DNA from: JBFWYO01 sp050186335
GTDB lineage: Bacteria; Pseudomonadota; Alphaproteobacteria; Bin65
Assembly: GCA_050186335.1 (NCBI GenBank)
Contig: JBFWYO010000005.1
Span: 48,454-112,453, forward strand
DNA length: 64,000 nt
Direction: 5' to 3'
Under the pieces are notes generated by a model, which worked only from the letters and a program-made list of their open reading frames with translations, searched no databases and was not told the DNA's origin. This document shows, one piece after another, positions 7,755 through 18,019 of the stretch. A program made the translations under genes and the position numbers. Position 1 is the first letter of the stretch, and each line of letters begins with the position of its first letter.

Positions 7755-8621
7755 TCACGTTTTTGCTTCTGTCCGCTTCGACAGAAAGGCGCGCCGCAAC
7801 TGATCGTGTTCGGGCGTTGCCATGCAGGCGATAAACAGCGCGCGTTCGCGCTGTAGCCCGGCTTCCAGCGGCAGCTCGAGGGCGGCCGCGACCGCCGCCA
7901 GGCAATTTTCCTGGGCGGCGCGAATCGGCGTCGATTCCGGCAGGGTGGCGCGGAAGCGCGCGATCGCCGCATGCCCGGCGCTGCGGTCGCTGATATGCTG
8001 CACCATGTCGCAAGCCCGGCGGATCGTGCGGTGCTCCGCCAGGATGCCGCGCGCGAAAGCGATGCCGGTTTCGACCGCGGAAGTCCCGCCGATCACCGCA
8101 TCCACGAGGCCGATCTTGAGCGCCGCCTCGGCATCGAGCAGCCGCCCGCTGGTGATCAGTTCGAGCGCCGGCACGACACCGATCAGCCGCGGCAAACGCT
8201 GCGTGCCGCCCGCGCCCGGCAACAGCCCCAGCGTTACTTCCGGATGACCCAGGCGTGTGCCGGGCGCCGCGACGCGGAAATGACAACCGACGGCCAGCTC
8301 GAGCCCGCCGCCTAGCGCTACGCCGTGCAGCGAGGCGACGATCGGCTTGGCGCCACGCTCGATCGCATTGAGCGCGAACGGCTGCATCAGTTGATCGACC
8401 GGTTTCTCGAATTCGCGAATGTCGGCGCCGGCCGAGAACACGCGCCCAGCGCCGGCCAGGACGATTGCGTGCACGGCCATATCGCCGAAGGCGCGCGCAA
8501 ACGCCCGCTCCAGCCCGTCCCAGATCGGTTGTGCCAACGCATTGAGCGGTGGGTTGTCGATTTCGATGACGGCGATATCGGCCTTCGTCGAATAGCGGAT
8601 TGAATCGGGTTCGGTCGACAC
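7755..8621 (-). CDS. Enoyl-CoA hydratase/isomerase family protein, FadB/FadJ N-terminus-like
   Basis: This 288-residue crotonase-fold protein has the oxyanion segments SAGADIREF (about 61) and GVALGGGLELA (about 101), then GHPEVTLGLLPGAGGTQRLP (about 124-143). Both catalytic glutamates, in GGGLELA and HPEV, are present. The C-terminal extension to AFLSKR resembles the linker after the hydratase half of FadB/FadJ, but the dehydrogenase half is absent. I prefer GTG 8621: it starts just before the fold and lies 20 bp beyond a palindrome. An upstream ATG at 8663 would translate through that palindrome. It converges with the CoA-ligase gene and probably works on the same acyl-CoA. Confidence 0.85.
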   Translation of the reverse strand: MSTEPDSIRYSTKADIAVIEIDNPPLNALAQPIWDGLERAFARAFGDMAVHAIVLAGAGRVFSAGADIREFEKPVDQLMQPFALNAIERGAKPIVASLHGVALGGGLELAVGCHFRVAAPGTRLGHPEVTLGLLPGAGGTQRLPRLIGVVPALELITSGRLLDAEAALKIGLVDAVIGGTSAVETGIAFARGILAEHRTIRRACDMVQHISDRSAGHAAIARFRATLPESTPIRAAQENCLAAVAAALELPLEAGLQRERALFIACMATPEHDQLRRAFLSKRTEAKT

Positions 8622-8641
8622 GGGACGGTTTGCCTTTCCAT

Positions 8642-8656
8642 TCCATACGGTATGGA
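8642..8656. promoter_or_regulatory. 15-bp palindrome upstream of the enoyl-CoA hydratase gene
   Basis: TCCATACGGTATGGA is a palindrome around a single central base, placed 21-35 bp before the GTG start of the hydratase gene. It shares the CATAC/GTATG words of the palindrome at 2704-2719, but the half-sites are 1 bp apart here and 6 bp apart there. Binding by the same TetR protein is possible but not assured. Confidence 0.45.
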
Positions 8657-8857
8657 GCGGCACCTTGCCTCGGAAGGAATGCGCGATTCAACGGATAAGT
8701 TGCGGGCTTCGCCGCCGGCGTCGGTTGACCTGTCTCAATGCCCGACCGCGGTAAGTGATCTGCAATATGCTATCGTTAAGTCGTCGCATCGCTCCGGTCT
8801 CAAGTGTGCGATGCACCACGGGGCGGATGGGAACAGGGGCGACGGGATGGCGCTAAC

Positions 8858-10629
<1,772 letters not shown>

Positions 10630-10633
<4 letters not shown>

Positions 10634-11628
10634 CGGTTGCACACGACGGCAAGGCGCATCTCGACCGCGGCCACGTAACGGCGCTGCTCAAGCAAATGCT
10701 GCGTATTCGCCGCTTCGAGGAGAAATGTGCTGAGTTGTATACGCAGGAGAAGATCCGCGGCTTCCTGCATTTGTATATCGGCGAGGAAGCAATCGCCGTC
10801 GGCGTCATGCAGGCGCTGCAGCCGTCCGACGCCGTGGTCGCGACGTATCGCGAGCACGGTCAGGCGCTTGCGCGCGGCATCGGCATGGGGCCGCTGATGG
10901 CCGAGATGTACGGCAAGCAGGAAGGTTGCAGCCGGGGGCGGGGCGGCTCGATGCATGTGTTCGACGCCGGCACGCGATTCTACGGCGGCAATGCGATCGT
11001 CGGCGGCGGTCTCCCATTGGCGGTCGGGCTGGCGCTGGCCGACAAGATGCAGAACCGGACCAACGTCACGGCCTGTTTTTTCGGCGAGGGCGCTGTCGCC
11101 GAAGGCGAATTCCACGAAAGCCTCAATCTTGCCGCGTTGTGGAAATTGCCGGTCCTGTTCGTGTGCGAGAACAATCTTTATGCGATGGGCACCGCGCTGG
11201 CGATCTCGGAATCGCAAACCGATATTCACGCCAAGGCCGCGTCCTATAACATTCCGTCCGGCATCGTCGACGGCATGGATATCGTCGCCGTCGAAGTCGC
11301 GGCGCGCCGGGCCGCCGCCGCCGTAAGAGCCGGCGAAGGGCCGGCGTTTCTCGAATGCCGCACCTATCGCTTTCGCGCCCATTCGATGTTCGACGCTCAA
11401 TTGTATCGGGCGAAAGAGGAAGTCGAAGCGTGGAGGCACAAATGCCCGATCGAGCGGCTCACCAAATGGTCGATCGACAGTGGTCTGCTGCATCCGGCGG
11501 ATATCGAGGCGATCGAGCGCGAGGCCGCAGCCGAGGTTCAGGCCGCGGTCGACTTCGCCGAAGCCGGCACTTGGGAAGACGTCAGCGATTTGGCCAAGGA
11601 TGTCTATACGCCGAGGCCCTCCGCATGA
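10630..11628 (+). CDS. 2-oxoacid dehydrogenase E1 component, alpha subunit (PDH/acetoin type)
   Basis: This 332-residue thiamine-diphosphate enzyme decarboxylates a 2-oxoacid (or acetoin) and transfers the acyl group to lipoyl-E2. Visible are the phosphorylation-loop-like GCSRGRGGSMHVFD (about 98-111), GGNAIVGGGLPLAVG, and the cofactor motif running from GEGAVAEGEFHESLNLAALW (about 152-171) to CENNLYAMGT. The usual GDG of the thiamine motif is GEG here. The gene is coupled by 4-bp overlaps to the ligase upstream and E1 beta downstream. Substrate choice between pyruvate, branched-chain acids and acetoin cannot be made from sequence alone; the pattern is nearest pyruvate/acetoin enzymes. Confidence 0.88.
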
Positions 11629-12626
11629 CCCAAGCGGCCCCGTCGCGAACGATTCAAACCACGTATCGCGAAGCGGTGCGATCCGCGATTCGCGAAGCGC
11701 TGGCACGCGATCCGCGCGCATTCCTGATGGGCGAGGATGTCGGCCAGTATGGCGGCTGCTATGCCGTCAGCAAAGGTCTGCTCGACGAATTCGGGCCGGA
11801 GCGGATTCGCGATACGCCGCTTGCCGAATCCGGTTTCGTCGGCGCCGGTATCGGCGCTGCTATGGGCGGCATGCACCCAATCGTCGAGGTTATGACGGTC
11901 AACTTCAGCCTGCTGTGCCTGGATCAGATCCTCAACAGCGCCGCCACCATTCGGCACATGTCGGGAGGACAATTCTCGATCCCGCTGGTCCTGCGCATGG
12001 CGACCGGCGCCGGTCGGCAGCTCGCGGCCCAGCATTCGCACAGTCTCGAAAATTACTACGCGCATATTCCCGGCATCCGCGTGCTGGCGCCGGCGACGCT
12101 GGAAGACGCGCGCGGCATGCTGTGGACCGCGCTGCAGGATCCGGATCCGGTCGTCATTTTCGAAAATGTCATGCTCTACAACATGGCGGGCGCACTCGCG
12201 GACGATGCCGGGGCTGTCGAAATCGACAAGGCGGCGGTGCGCCGGCCGGGGCGCGATGTATCGCTCGTCACTTATGGCGGTTCGCTGTGGAAGACGCTCG
12301 CGGCCGCCGATCAATTGGCGGCGCTCGGGATCGATGCCGAGGTGATCGACCTGCGGACATTGCGTCCGTTGGACGACGCGACGATCATGGACTCGGTCGG
12401 CAGGACGCGCCGCGCCGTCATCGTCGACGAGGGCTGGAAGACCGGCAGCCTCGCCGGCGAAATTTCGGCACGGATCGTCGAACAGCAATTCTGGTCGCTC
12501 GACGCGCCGATCGGGCGCGTGTGTACCGCCGAAGTGCCGATCCCCTATCCCAAACATCTCGAAGATGCGGCGTTGCCGCAGACCCCGGCGATCGTCGCGG
12601 CCGCGCGCGCCGCCATGGGGCGCTGA
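11625..12626 (+). CDS. 2-oxoacid dehydrogenase E1 component, beta subunit
   Basis: This 333-residue beta subunit pairs with the preceding alpha subunit to form the thiamine-diphosphate site. It opens TYREAVRSAIREAL, then FLMGEDVGQYGG, TPLAESGFVGAGIGAA, the QHSHSLENYYAHIPG segment and VIDLRTLRPLD, all standard for PdhB/AcoB. The start is the ATG inside the ATGA overlap with the alpha gene. Its own TGA overlaps the next ATG by one base (TGATG). This tight coupling implies stoichiometric synthesis of the complex. Confidence 0.9.
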   Translation: MTQAAPSRTIQTTYREAVRSAIREALARDPRAFLMGEDVGQYGGCYAVSKGLLDEFGPERIRDTPLAESGFVGAGIGAAMGGMHPIVEVMTVNFSLLCLDQILNSAATIRHMSGGQFSIPLVLRMATGAGRQLAAQHSHSLENYYAHIPGIRVLAPATLEDARGMLWTALQDPDPVVIFENVMLYNMAGALADDAGAVEIDKAAVRRPGRDVSLVTYGGSLWKTLAAADQLAALGIDAEVIDLRTLRPLDDATIMDSVGRTRRAVIVDEGWKTGSLAGEISARIVEQQFWSLDAPIGRVCTAEVPIPYPKHLEDAALPQTPAIVAAARAAMGR

Positions 12627-13843
12627 TGGGAATCTTCCGCATGCCGTCCCTCGGCGCCGACATGGAGGCCGGCAAGCTGGTCGAATGGCTGAAGCATGTC
12701 GGCGATCCGGTCGCCAGCGGCGACATCGTGGCCGTGGTCGAAACGCAAAAAGGCGCAATCGAGATCGAAGTGTTCGAGTCAGGTACATTGGATCAGGTAT
12801 TGGTGCAGGTCGGCGCGACAGTGCCGGTCGGCACGCCGCTCGCGGTCATTCGCGGCGCCGGCGAGGCGCCGGGCGCGGCTGTTCCGGTCGCAGCTCCCCC
12901 GGCGGTGCCGCCGCGCGTCACGCCGGCGCCGGTGGCGAAAAGGCCGGCGGCCGCGCCCCCGGCAATGCGCGTTGCTCCTGCACCGGCGGGTGCTGCACCG
13001 ATAGCGTCGCCCGCGGCGCGCCGGTTCGCCGCCGAACACGGCATCGATCTTGCAGGCGTGCGCGGCAGCGGACCTGAAGGCGCGGTGGTGTTCGTCGACG
13101 TCGAGACGGCGTGGCGTACCGGCGCGGTCAAGCCCGCGGCGCCGGATGCCGCCGCCAAACCTTCGACCCCGGGCGCCAATTTCAGCGCGATGCGTGCAGC
13201 CATTGCCGCCGCCATGGCGCGTTCCAAGCGGGAGATACCGCACTACTACATCCAGCATTCGGTCGACGTGACCGATGCGCAAGCGTGGCTGACGCGACGG
13301 AACGAAGCACGTCCGCCGAGCGAGCGGGTCCTGTTCGCGGCCGTGCTGATCAAGGCATTGGCGGCGAGCCTGGCGAAATTCCCCGAATTCAACGGGCATT
13401 ATCTCGACAATCGATTCGCCGCCGGTGCAAAAATTCACGTCGGCATGGCGATTGCGCTGCGCGGCGGCGGCCTCATCGCGCCCGCGATTCACGATGCCGG
13501 CGCCCTGTCGCTCGATGCTGCGATGGCGAAGCTGCTGGATCTCGTCAATCGCGTGCGCGCCGGCCGATTCCGTAGTTCGGAGATCGCCGATCCCACGATC
13601 ACGCTGACCAGCCTCGGCGAGCGCGGCAGCGACTCACTGTTGCCGGTGATCTATCCGCCGCAGGTTGCCATCATAGGCGCCGGCACGCCGGCGCTGCGGC
13701 CGTGGATCGTGGACGGCGCGGTCAAAGCGCGGCAGGTGTTGCAGCTTTCCCTGGCGGCCGATCATCGGGTCAGCGACGGGCATCGCGGCGCGCTGCTGCT
13801 GGCGGAACTTGCCGCGCAGCTACAGCAACCGGATCGCCTATGA
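12626..13843 (+). CDS. 2-oxoacid dehydrogenase E2 (dihydrolipoyl acyltransferase)
   Basis: This 405-residue protein has three parts. A single lipoyl domain (1-78) carries the lipoylated lysine in VETQKGAIEIE near residue 43. A long alanine/proline linker and a peripheral subunit-binding domain follow (about 130-160, ASPAARRFAAEHGIDL...GSGPEGAVV). The catalytic domain ends with the active-site ADHRVSDGHRG near 380. It accepts the acyl group from E1 and passes it to CoA. No E3 dihydrolipoamide dehydrogenase is encoded in the window, so the complex must borrow one. The ATG overlaps the E1 beta stop, and the gene's stop overlaps the ACP start. Confidence 0.9.
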   Translation: MGIFRMPSLGADMEAGKLVEWLKHVGDPVASGDIVAVVETQKGAIEIEVFESGTLDQVLVQVGATVPVGTPLAVIRGAGEAPGAAVPVAAPPAVPPRVTPAPVAKRPAAAPPAMRVAPAPAGAAPIASPAARRFAAEHGIDLAGVRGSGPEGAVVFVDVETAWRTGAVKPAAPDAAAKPSTPGANFSAMRAAIAAAMARSKREIPHYYIQHSVDVTDAQAWLTRRNEARPPSERVLFAAVLIKALAASLAKFPEFNGHYLDNRFAAGAKIHVGMAIALRGGGLIAPAIHDAGALSLDAAMAKLLDLVNRVRAGRFRSSEIADPTITLTSLGERGSDSLLPVIYPPQVAIIGAGTPALRPWIVDGAVKARQVLQLSLAADHRVSDGHRGALLLAELAAQLQQPDRL

Positions 13844-14082
13844 AGCCCGACGTGAAAGCGGCATTGCTCGAAGAGATCGGCAACATCGCGCCCGAGGCGG
13901 ATCTTTCGGCGCTGGCCGAGGATGCCGACATCCGCGATGCGCTGGATATCGACTCGATCGGATTTCTGAATCTCATTCTGGCCTTGGACAAGCGACTGGG
14001 CATCCAGGTGCCCGAAGCCGACTATCCGCGTTTGCGCACGCTCAAGGGCGCGCTGGGGTATCTCGACCAAAAAGTCCGGTAG
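13840..14082 (+). CDS. Free acyl carrier protein, last gene of the 2-oxoacid dehydrogenase operon
   Basis: This 80-residue acidic protein matches acyl carrier proteins, with the 4'-phosphopantetheine serine in DIDSIGFLN (Ser39). Its ATG lies in an ATGA overlap with the E2 stop, so it belongs to the ligase-E1-E1-E2 operon. An ACP is not a normal part of such a complex; fatty-acid synthesis ACPs sit next to fabD/fabF. It may take an acyl group from the complex or serve the adjacent ligase. That role is inference; the ACP fold and attachment site are seen. Confidence 0.88.
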   Translation: MKPDVKAALLEEIGNIAPEADLSALAEDADIRDALDIDSIGFLNLILALDKRLGIQVPEADYPRLRTLKGALGYLDQKVR

Positions 14083-14096
14083 GTCGCGGTCTGCGC

Positions 14097-15965
14097 TTAG
14101 GACGCCAGCGCCTTGATCTCGGTGTTCGCGCGGCGCAGGCGGTCGGACAGGCTTTTGCCGACCGACTTCAGCAGCTTGGCGTAAAGGATCGGATCTTCGG
14201 TCGCGAGCGCTTCGAGCGCCGCGTTGCGCAACACCAGGCACTCCACGTCGCTGGTGGCGATGACGTCCGCCGTGCGAGTGCCGCCGTAGAAAATCGCCAG
14301 TTCGCCGAACATGTTGCCCGCATCGACCGTGCCGACGCGGTGCTGCTCGCTGCCGTTGACCGAAACGCTGACGTCGACCTGGCCACGCGTGAGCAGAAAC
14401 AAGCCGTCCGATACTTCGCCCTCGCGCAGAATGTACTCGCCCTTCGCATAGCGTTCTCTGGTCAGATGCGCGTCGAGCAGGGCGAAATCGTGCTCGGAGA
14501 AGCCCGCCAGCAATTCCATGTCGTGCGGCACCACCGTTGCCTGATTGCCGCCGACATGGCCGCCGTGGCGCGCGAGCACTTCGTCCTCGCAGAATTCCAA
14601 CGCGGCATCGACTTCGGGGAAGCTGCGCGCCGGCACGCCGTCGATGGTCAGGCGGAACGCGTCCGCACGGCCCGCCGCGTGCACGCCTGCGAGCACCAGG
14701 CGCTTGCCCTGGGCTGACAAGATGTGGCCAAGCCGACCGAGCAATTCGTCGGCGACCGGATCGATCCAGGCGATGCGGCCGAGATCGAGCACAAAATGCG
14801 TGCCGCTCGGGCTGTCGTCCTGCACCCGCCGGGTGATCTTCTCGAGGTTGGCGAACGACAAGTCGCCCTGCAGTTCGTACACCAGAATTCGTTCGCCCAA
14901 TCGGTCCAACAACTGGGCTTCGGTCGGGCGTCGCACGCGCTTGGATCGAACGTCGGCAACGCGGAACACCCGCCGCAGCACGGTCCATGCGGCGCCGCGA
15001 TAGTCGAGCAGATGCAGTCGCAGGTGCCGCGACAGTTCCTCGCAGACCATGATGCCGCGCGCCGAATTGCCGATCGCATCGAGCAGCGGCGAGAACACGC
15101 CGATGCCGAGTTGCCCCGGTAGGACCGCCATGATGCCGCCCGCCACGCCGCTCTTGGCCGGCAGCCCGACATTGAACTGCCAGGCCCCCGCGTAATCGTA
15201 CATCCCGCAGGTGGCCATGACGCTGAGCACGTCGCGCACCGTCTCGCTGGCCATGGCGCGTTGCCCGGTGCACGGGTTGAGCCCGTCATTGGCCAGCGTT
15301 GCTGCCATCAGCGCCAGGTCGCGCGCGCTGGTCAGGATCGAGCACTGGCGAAAGTACAGGTCGAGATGTTCGTCCGGATCGCCGTGCAGCATGCCGGCAT
15401 TCAATTCGAGATAGGCGATCGCGCGGTTGCGATGGCCGGTCGACAGTTCCGAGCGGTACACCGATTTGTCGATGCTGACCGGGTGCCCGACGAAACGCTC
15501 GAACACGCTCATCATGCGCGCCTGCCGCGCGTCCCGGCTGGCGCCCTTGATCAGCGATGTGGCCGCGATCGCGCCCGCGTTGACCATCGGGTTGAACGGT
15601 CGGTTGTTGCGCTCGTCGAAAGCGATCGAGTTGAACGGATCGCCGGATGGTTCGACGCCGATGCGGCCGACTACGGTTTCGCGTCCGTGATCCTCGAGGG
15701 CGATGCCGTAAACGATGGGTTTGGAGATCGATTGGATGGTGAACGGATGATCGCTGTCGCCGATCTGGTAGATGAAGCCGTCACCGGTCACCACGGCGAT
15801 ACCGAACAGATTCGGATCCGCCTTCGCCAGCTCCGGGATGTAGGTCGCCACGGCGCCGTCGCGGTGGTTCAGGAATTTGGCATGCAGTTCCGTAACCAGT
15901 TGCCGGAACGGATAGGCGTCGAGGGTCACGGCGGGGGGCACGGTGTCTATGGCGGGCTTCCTCAT
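14097..15965 (-). CDS. glsA: Glutaminase fused to STAS and cyclic-nucleotide-binding domains
   Basis: The first ~305 of 622 residues are a serine-dependent glutaminase A, which hydrolyses glutamine to glutamate and ammonia. The catalytic Ser-x-x-Lys is QSISK (Ser79, Lys82), followed by RPFNPMVNAGAIA and the conserved SGVAGGI segment. A STAS domain (about 340-440, DLSFANLEKI...VLDLGRIAWIDPVADELLG) and a cyclic-nucleotide-binding domain (about 490-600, GEYILREGEVSDGLFLL...GNMFGELAIFYGGTRTADVIA) follow. Ordinary glutaminases are about 310 residues, so two regulatory modules have been added. I chose ATG 15965 (GGGAA before it); in-frame starts exist up to 16043. The cAMP/cGMP response is inference. 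Confidence 0.85.
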   Translation of the reverse strand: MRKPAIDTVPPAVTLDAYPFRQLVTELHAKFLNHRDGAVATYIPELAKADPNLFGIAVVTGDGFIYQIGDSDHPFTIQSISKPIVYGIALEDHGRETVVGRIGVEPSGDPFNSIAFDERNNRPFNPMVNAGAIAATSLIKGASRDARQARMMSVFERFVGHPVSIDKSVYRSELSTGHRNRAIAYLELNAGMLHGDPDEHLDLYFRQCSILTSARDLALMAATLANDGLNPCTGQRAMASETVRDVLSVMATCGMYDYAGAWQFNVGLPAKSGVAGGIMAVLPGQLGIGVFSPLLDAIGNSARGIMVCEELSRHLRLHLLDYRGAAWTVLRRVFRVADVRSKRVRRPTEAQLLDRLGERILVYELQGDLSFANLEKITRRVQDDSPSGTHFVLDLGRIAWIDPVADELLGRLGHILSAQGKRLVLAGVHAAGRADAFRLTIDGVPARSFPEVDAALEFCEDEVLARHGGHVGGNQATVVPHDMELLAGFSEHDFALLDAHLTRERYAKGEYILREGEVSDGLFLLTRGQVDVSVSVNGSEQHRVGTVDAGNMFGELAIFYGGTRTADVIATSDVECLVLRNAALEALATEDPILYAKLLKSVGKSLSDRLRRANTEIKALAS

Positions 15966-16116
15966 GGTTTCCCGGAAGCGCGCAAGAATCGTGCCAGGGG
16001 CGAACCCGGCCATGCAGGGGGCTGTGCGCCGCCCGATCGGCAAGATTGCCGTGTTTTTGGGCAGATATGGCTAGAATGTCGCCAAACGGCACTCCGGATC
16101 GGGCCGCCGCGACGGG

Positions 16117-17190
16117 CTAACCGGCCGCTTCGCCCGGACTGGCGGTTTTCGGCGCCGCCAGCTTATGCCGCCGCCGACTCCAGATCACCGCATCCACCGT
16201 GTAGTGGTGAAAATTGATCGACATGAACACGATCAATGTCAGCGGCAGGGCGGCCGACTCGAACACGGCGAGCCCGTAGCGCAGCACGGCGAAGATGAGT
16301 GTCGAAAGGACGAGGAATACCAGCGTGTAAAGGACGGCGCGGCGCGGCCGGCTGATCGCCGCCAGCAGGCGATGCTGCGGACTCGGCGTCGCGCCGTGGC
16401 GACCGCGGTTGATGTGCCAGACGAACAACAGGTATTGAGCGGAATGCCAGATGCTGAGCACCAGCCAGCCAATGTTGATATCGGCGATAACCAGGTAGCC
16501 GACGGCGAACATGGCAATATGCGAGACCATGTAGAGCGTGTGGCCGATCGGCAGCAGGCCCTGACGCCACATCCGCACCCGGCCCCAGGCCCAAGCCAGC
16601 GTGAGCACCAAGGCGACAGTGAGGCCGACGGCCAGCACAAGGCTCGGCACCGGTAACGTCCAGATCGGCGAACCGAGATAGTGCGCCGGTTGCTGCCACG
16701 AACGATGCAGGATGCCTACCACGGGCCACGCATAGAGCATCCAGGTGGTCAGCGACTCGTCATCGAGCGGCCGTCCCGCCTTGCGCGCATAAAATCGCGA
16801 AACGCCATAGCTCTGGCGCGCAAAGTGAAACCACTGCCAGTACAGATAGATCGTCACCAGCGCCCAGGTGCCGATGCCGTACGCAACCGCCGCGACCGCC
16901 GCGAGGACGACGATCGGCAGTTCGATATTCAGGCGCCGATGTTGGCGGAAACTGGCGCGATCGAAGCTGGTTTGGGAATAGGTCGCGAACAAATGCGGAT
17001 AGCCGATCAGCCACAGATAAGGCACCAAAATCCATTCGAAGCCGCCGGTCCATGCCTGCGCCGCGAAACCGGCCGCCAGGGCAAGCAGGGCGGTGCCGAA
17101 CAGAAAAACCAGGTCGAACGCCGGGCCGCGCAGCCAGATGGGCTGCGGCAGGGCTGTGGAAATCGCGGCGTGCGTGGCGGCGGTACTCAT
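16117..17190 (-). CDS. Histidine-rich polytopic membrane protein of unknown function
   Basis: This 357-residue protein has roughly eight to nine hydrophobic segments. Histidines recur in or beside membrane helices: IGYPHLFATY (about 83), YWQWFHFARQSYG (about 130), GHTLYMVSHIAMF (about 215-225), SIWHSAQYLLFVWHINRG (about 247-264) and INFHHYTVDAVIW (about 330). Such spacing is reminiscent of di-iron membrane hydroxylases, desaturases or Brp/Blh-type carotenoid oxygenases, but I do not recognise a family with confidence. It stands alone, separated from the glutaminase gene and divergent from the isochorismatase gene. Confidence 0.7.
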   Translation of the reverse strand: MSTAATHAAISTALPQPIWLRGPAFDLVFLFGTALLALAAGFAAQAWTGGFEWILVPYLWLIGYPHLFATYSQTSFDRASFRQHRRLNIELPIVVLAAVAAVAYGIGTWALVTIYLYWQWFHFARQSYGVSRFYARKAGRPLDDESLTTWMLYAWPVVGILHRSWQQPAHYLGSPIWTLPVPSLVLAVGLTVALVLTLAWAWGRVRMWRQGLLPIGHTLYMVSHIAMFAVGYLVIADINIGWLVLSIWHSAQYLLFVWHINRGRHGATPSPQHRLLAAISRPRRAVLYTLVFLVLSTLIFAVLRYGLAVFESAALPLTLIVFMSINFHHYTVDAVIWSRRRHKLAAPKTASPGEAAG

Positions 17191-17348
17191 GCGACCTTGA
17201 CCGGCTGGTGGGACAGGGGCTCAGGTTAGCCTTGCCGAAGCTAATAAAATCCTAAGCCGGGCAGGGCGTTAGGTCGGCGTTCAGAGGGCGTGAAAGCAGG
17301 CAGATCCTGGTCTATAAGCTTGGGTGAGCCAAACAGCGGGAGACCAGG

Positions 17349-18005
17349 ATGACCGGGGCCAGCGATCTCAACAGCAACTACCGCGGCGTGTTCGACGGAC
17401 GCATCGGGTTCGGCGCGCGGCCGGCCGTGCTGGTCATCGATTTCATCAAGGCCTATACGACCCCGGGCGCGCCGCTGTTCGCCGCCGGGGTGGTGGTTGC
17501 GGTGAAGGAAACGGTCGCGCTGCTTGCAGCGGCGCGACGCGCGCACGTGCCGATCATCTACACCAAGGTGCTGTATCACCCGAACGGCATGGACGGCGGC
17601 ATGTTCGTCAAGAAAGTGCCGGTACTGCGTTCGATGGTCGAAGGCGAGCCGCTCGCGGAGATCGTGCCCGAGCTGCCGCCGGCACCCGAAGATTTGGTGC
17701 TGGTGAAGAATTACGCCAGCTCGTTCTTCGGCACCACATTGCAGGCGACGCTTACCGCGCTCGGTGTCGATACGCTGATCCTCACCGGCTGTTCGACCAG
17801 CGGCTGCGTGCGCGCAACCGCGATCGACGGCGTGCAGCACGGGTTTCGCGTCATCGTGCCGCGCGAATGCGTCGGCGACCGGCACGATGCACCGCATGTG
17901 GCCAATCTGTTCGACATCAACGCGAAATACGGCGACGTGGTGGGCAAGACGGAGACGCTACAATATCTCGCCGGTCTGACGCCCGCCGCGCAGAAGCGCG
18001 CCTAG
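17349..18005 (+). CDS. Isochorismatase-family cysteine hydrolase
   Basis: This 218-residue protein belongs to the isochorismatase/nicotinamidase superfamily and is closest in pattern to N-carbamoylsarcosine amidase-like members. The catalytic triad is visible as Asp31 (VLVIDF), a lysine near 119 (LVKNYASSFFGT) and the nucleophilic cysteine near 153 (TSGCVRATA). A GGAGACC ribosome site precedes the ATG. It probably hydrolyses a small amide or carbamoyl compound. The AlaX-type gene starts 14 bases downstream and may be cotranscribed. Confidence 0.85.
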   Translation: MTGASDLNSNYRGVFDGRIGFGARPAVLVIDFIKAYTTPGAPLFAAGVVVAVKETVALLAAARRAHVPIIYTKVLYHPNGMDGGMFVKKVPVLRSMVEGEPLAEIVPELPPAPEDLVLVKNYASSFFGTTLQATLTALGVDTLILTGCSTSGCVRATAIDGVQHGFRVIVPRECVGDRHDAPHVANLFDINAKYGDVVGKTETLQYLAGLTPAAQKRA

Positions 18006-18019
18006 CGAATCGCGCGGCG

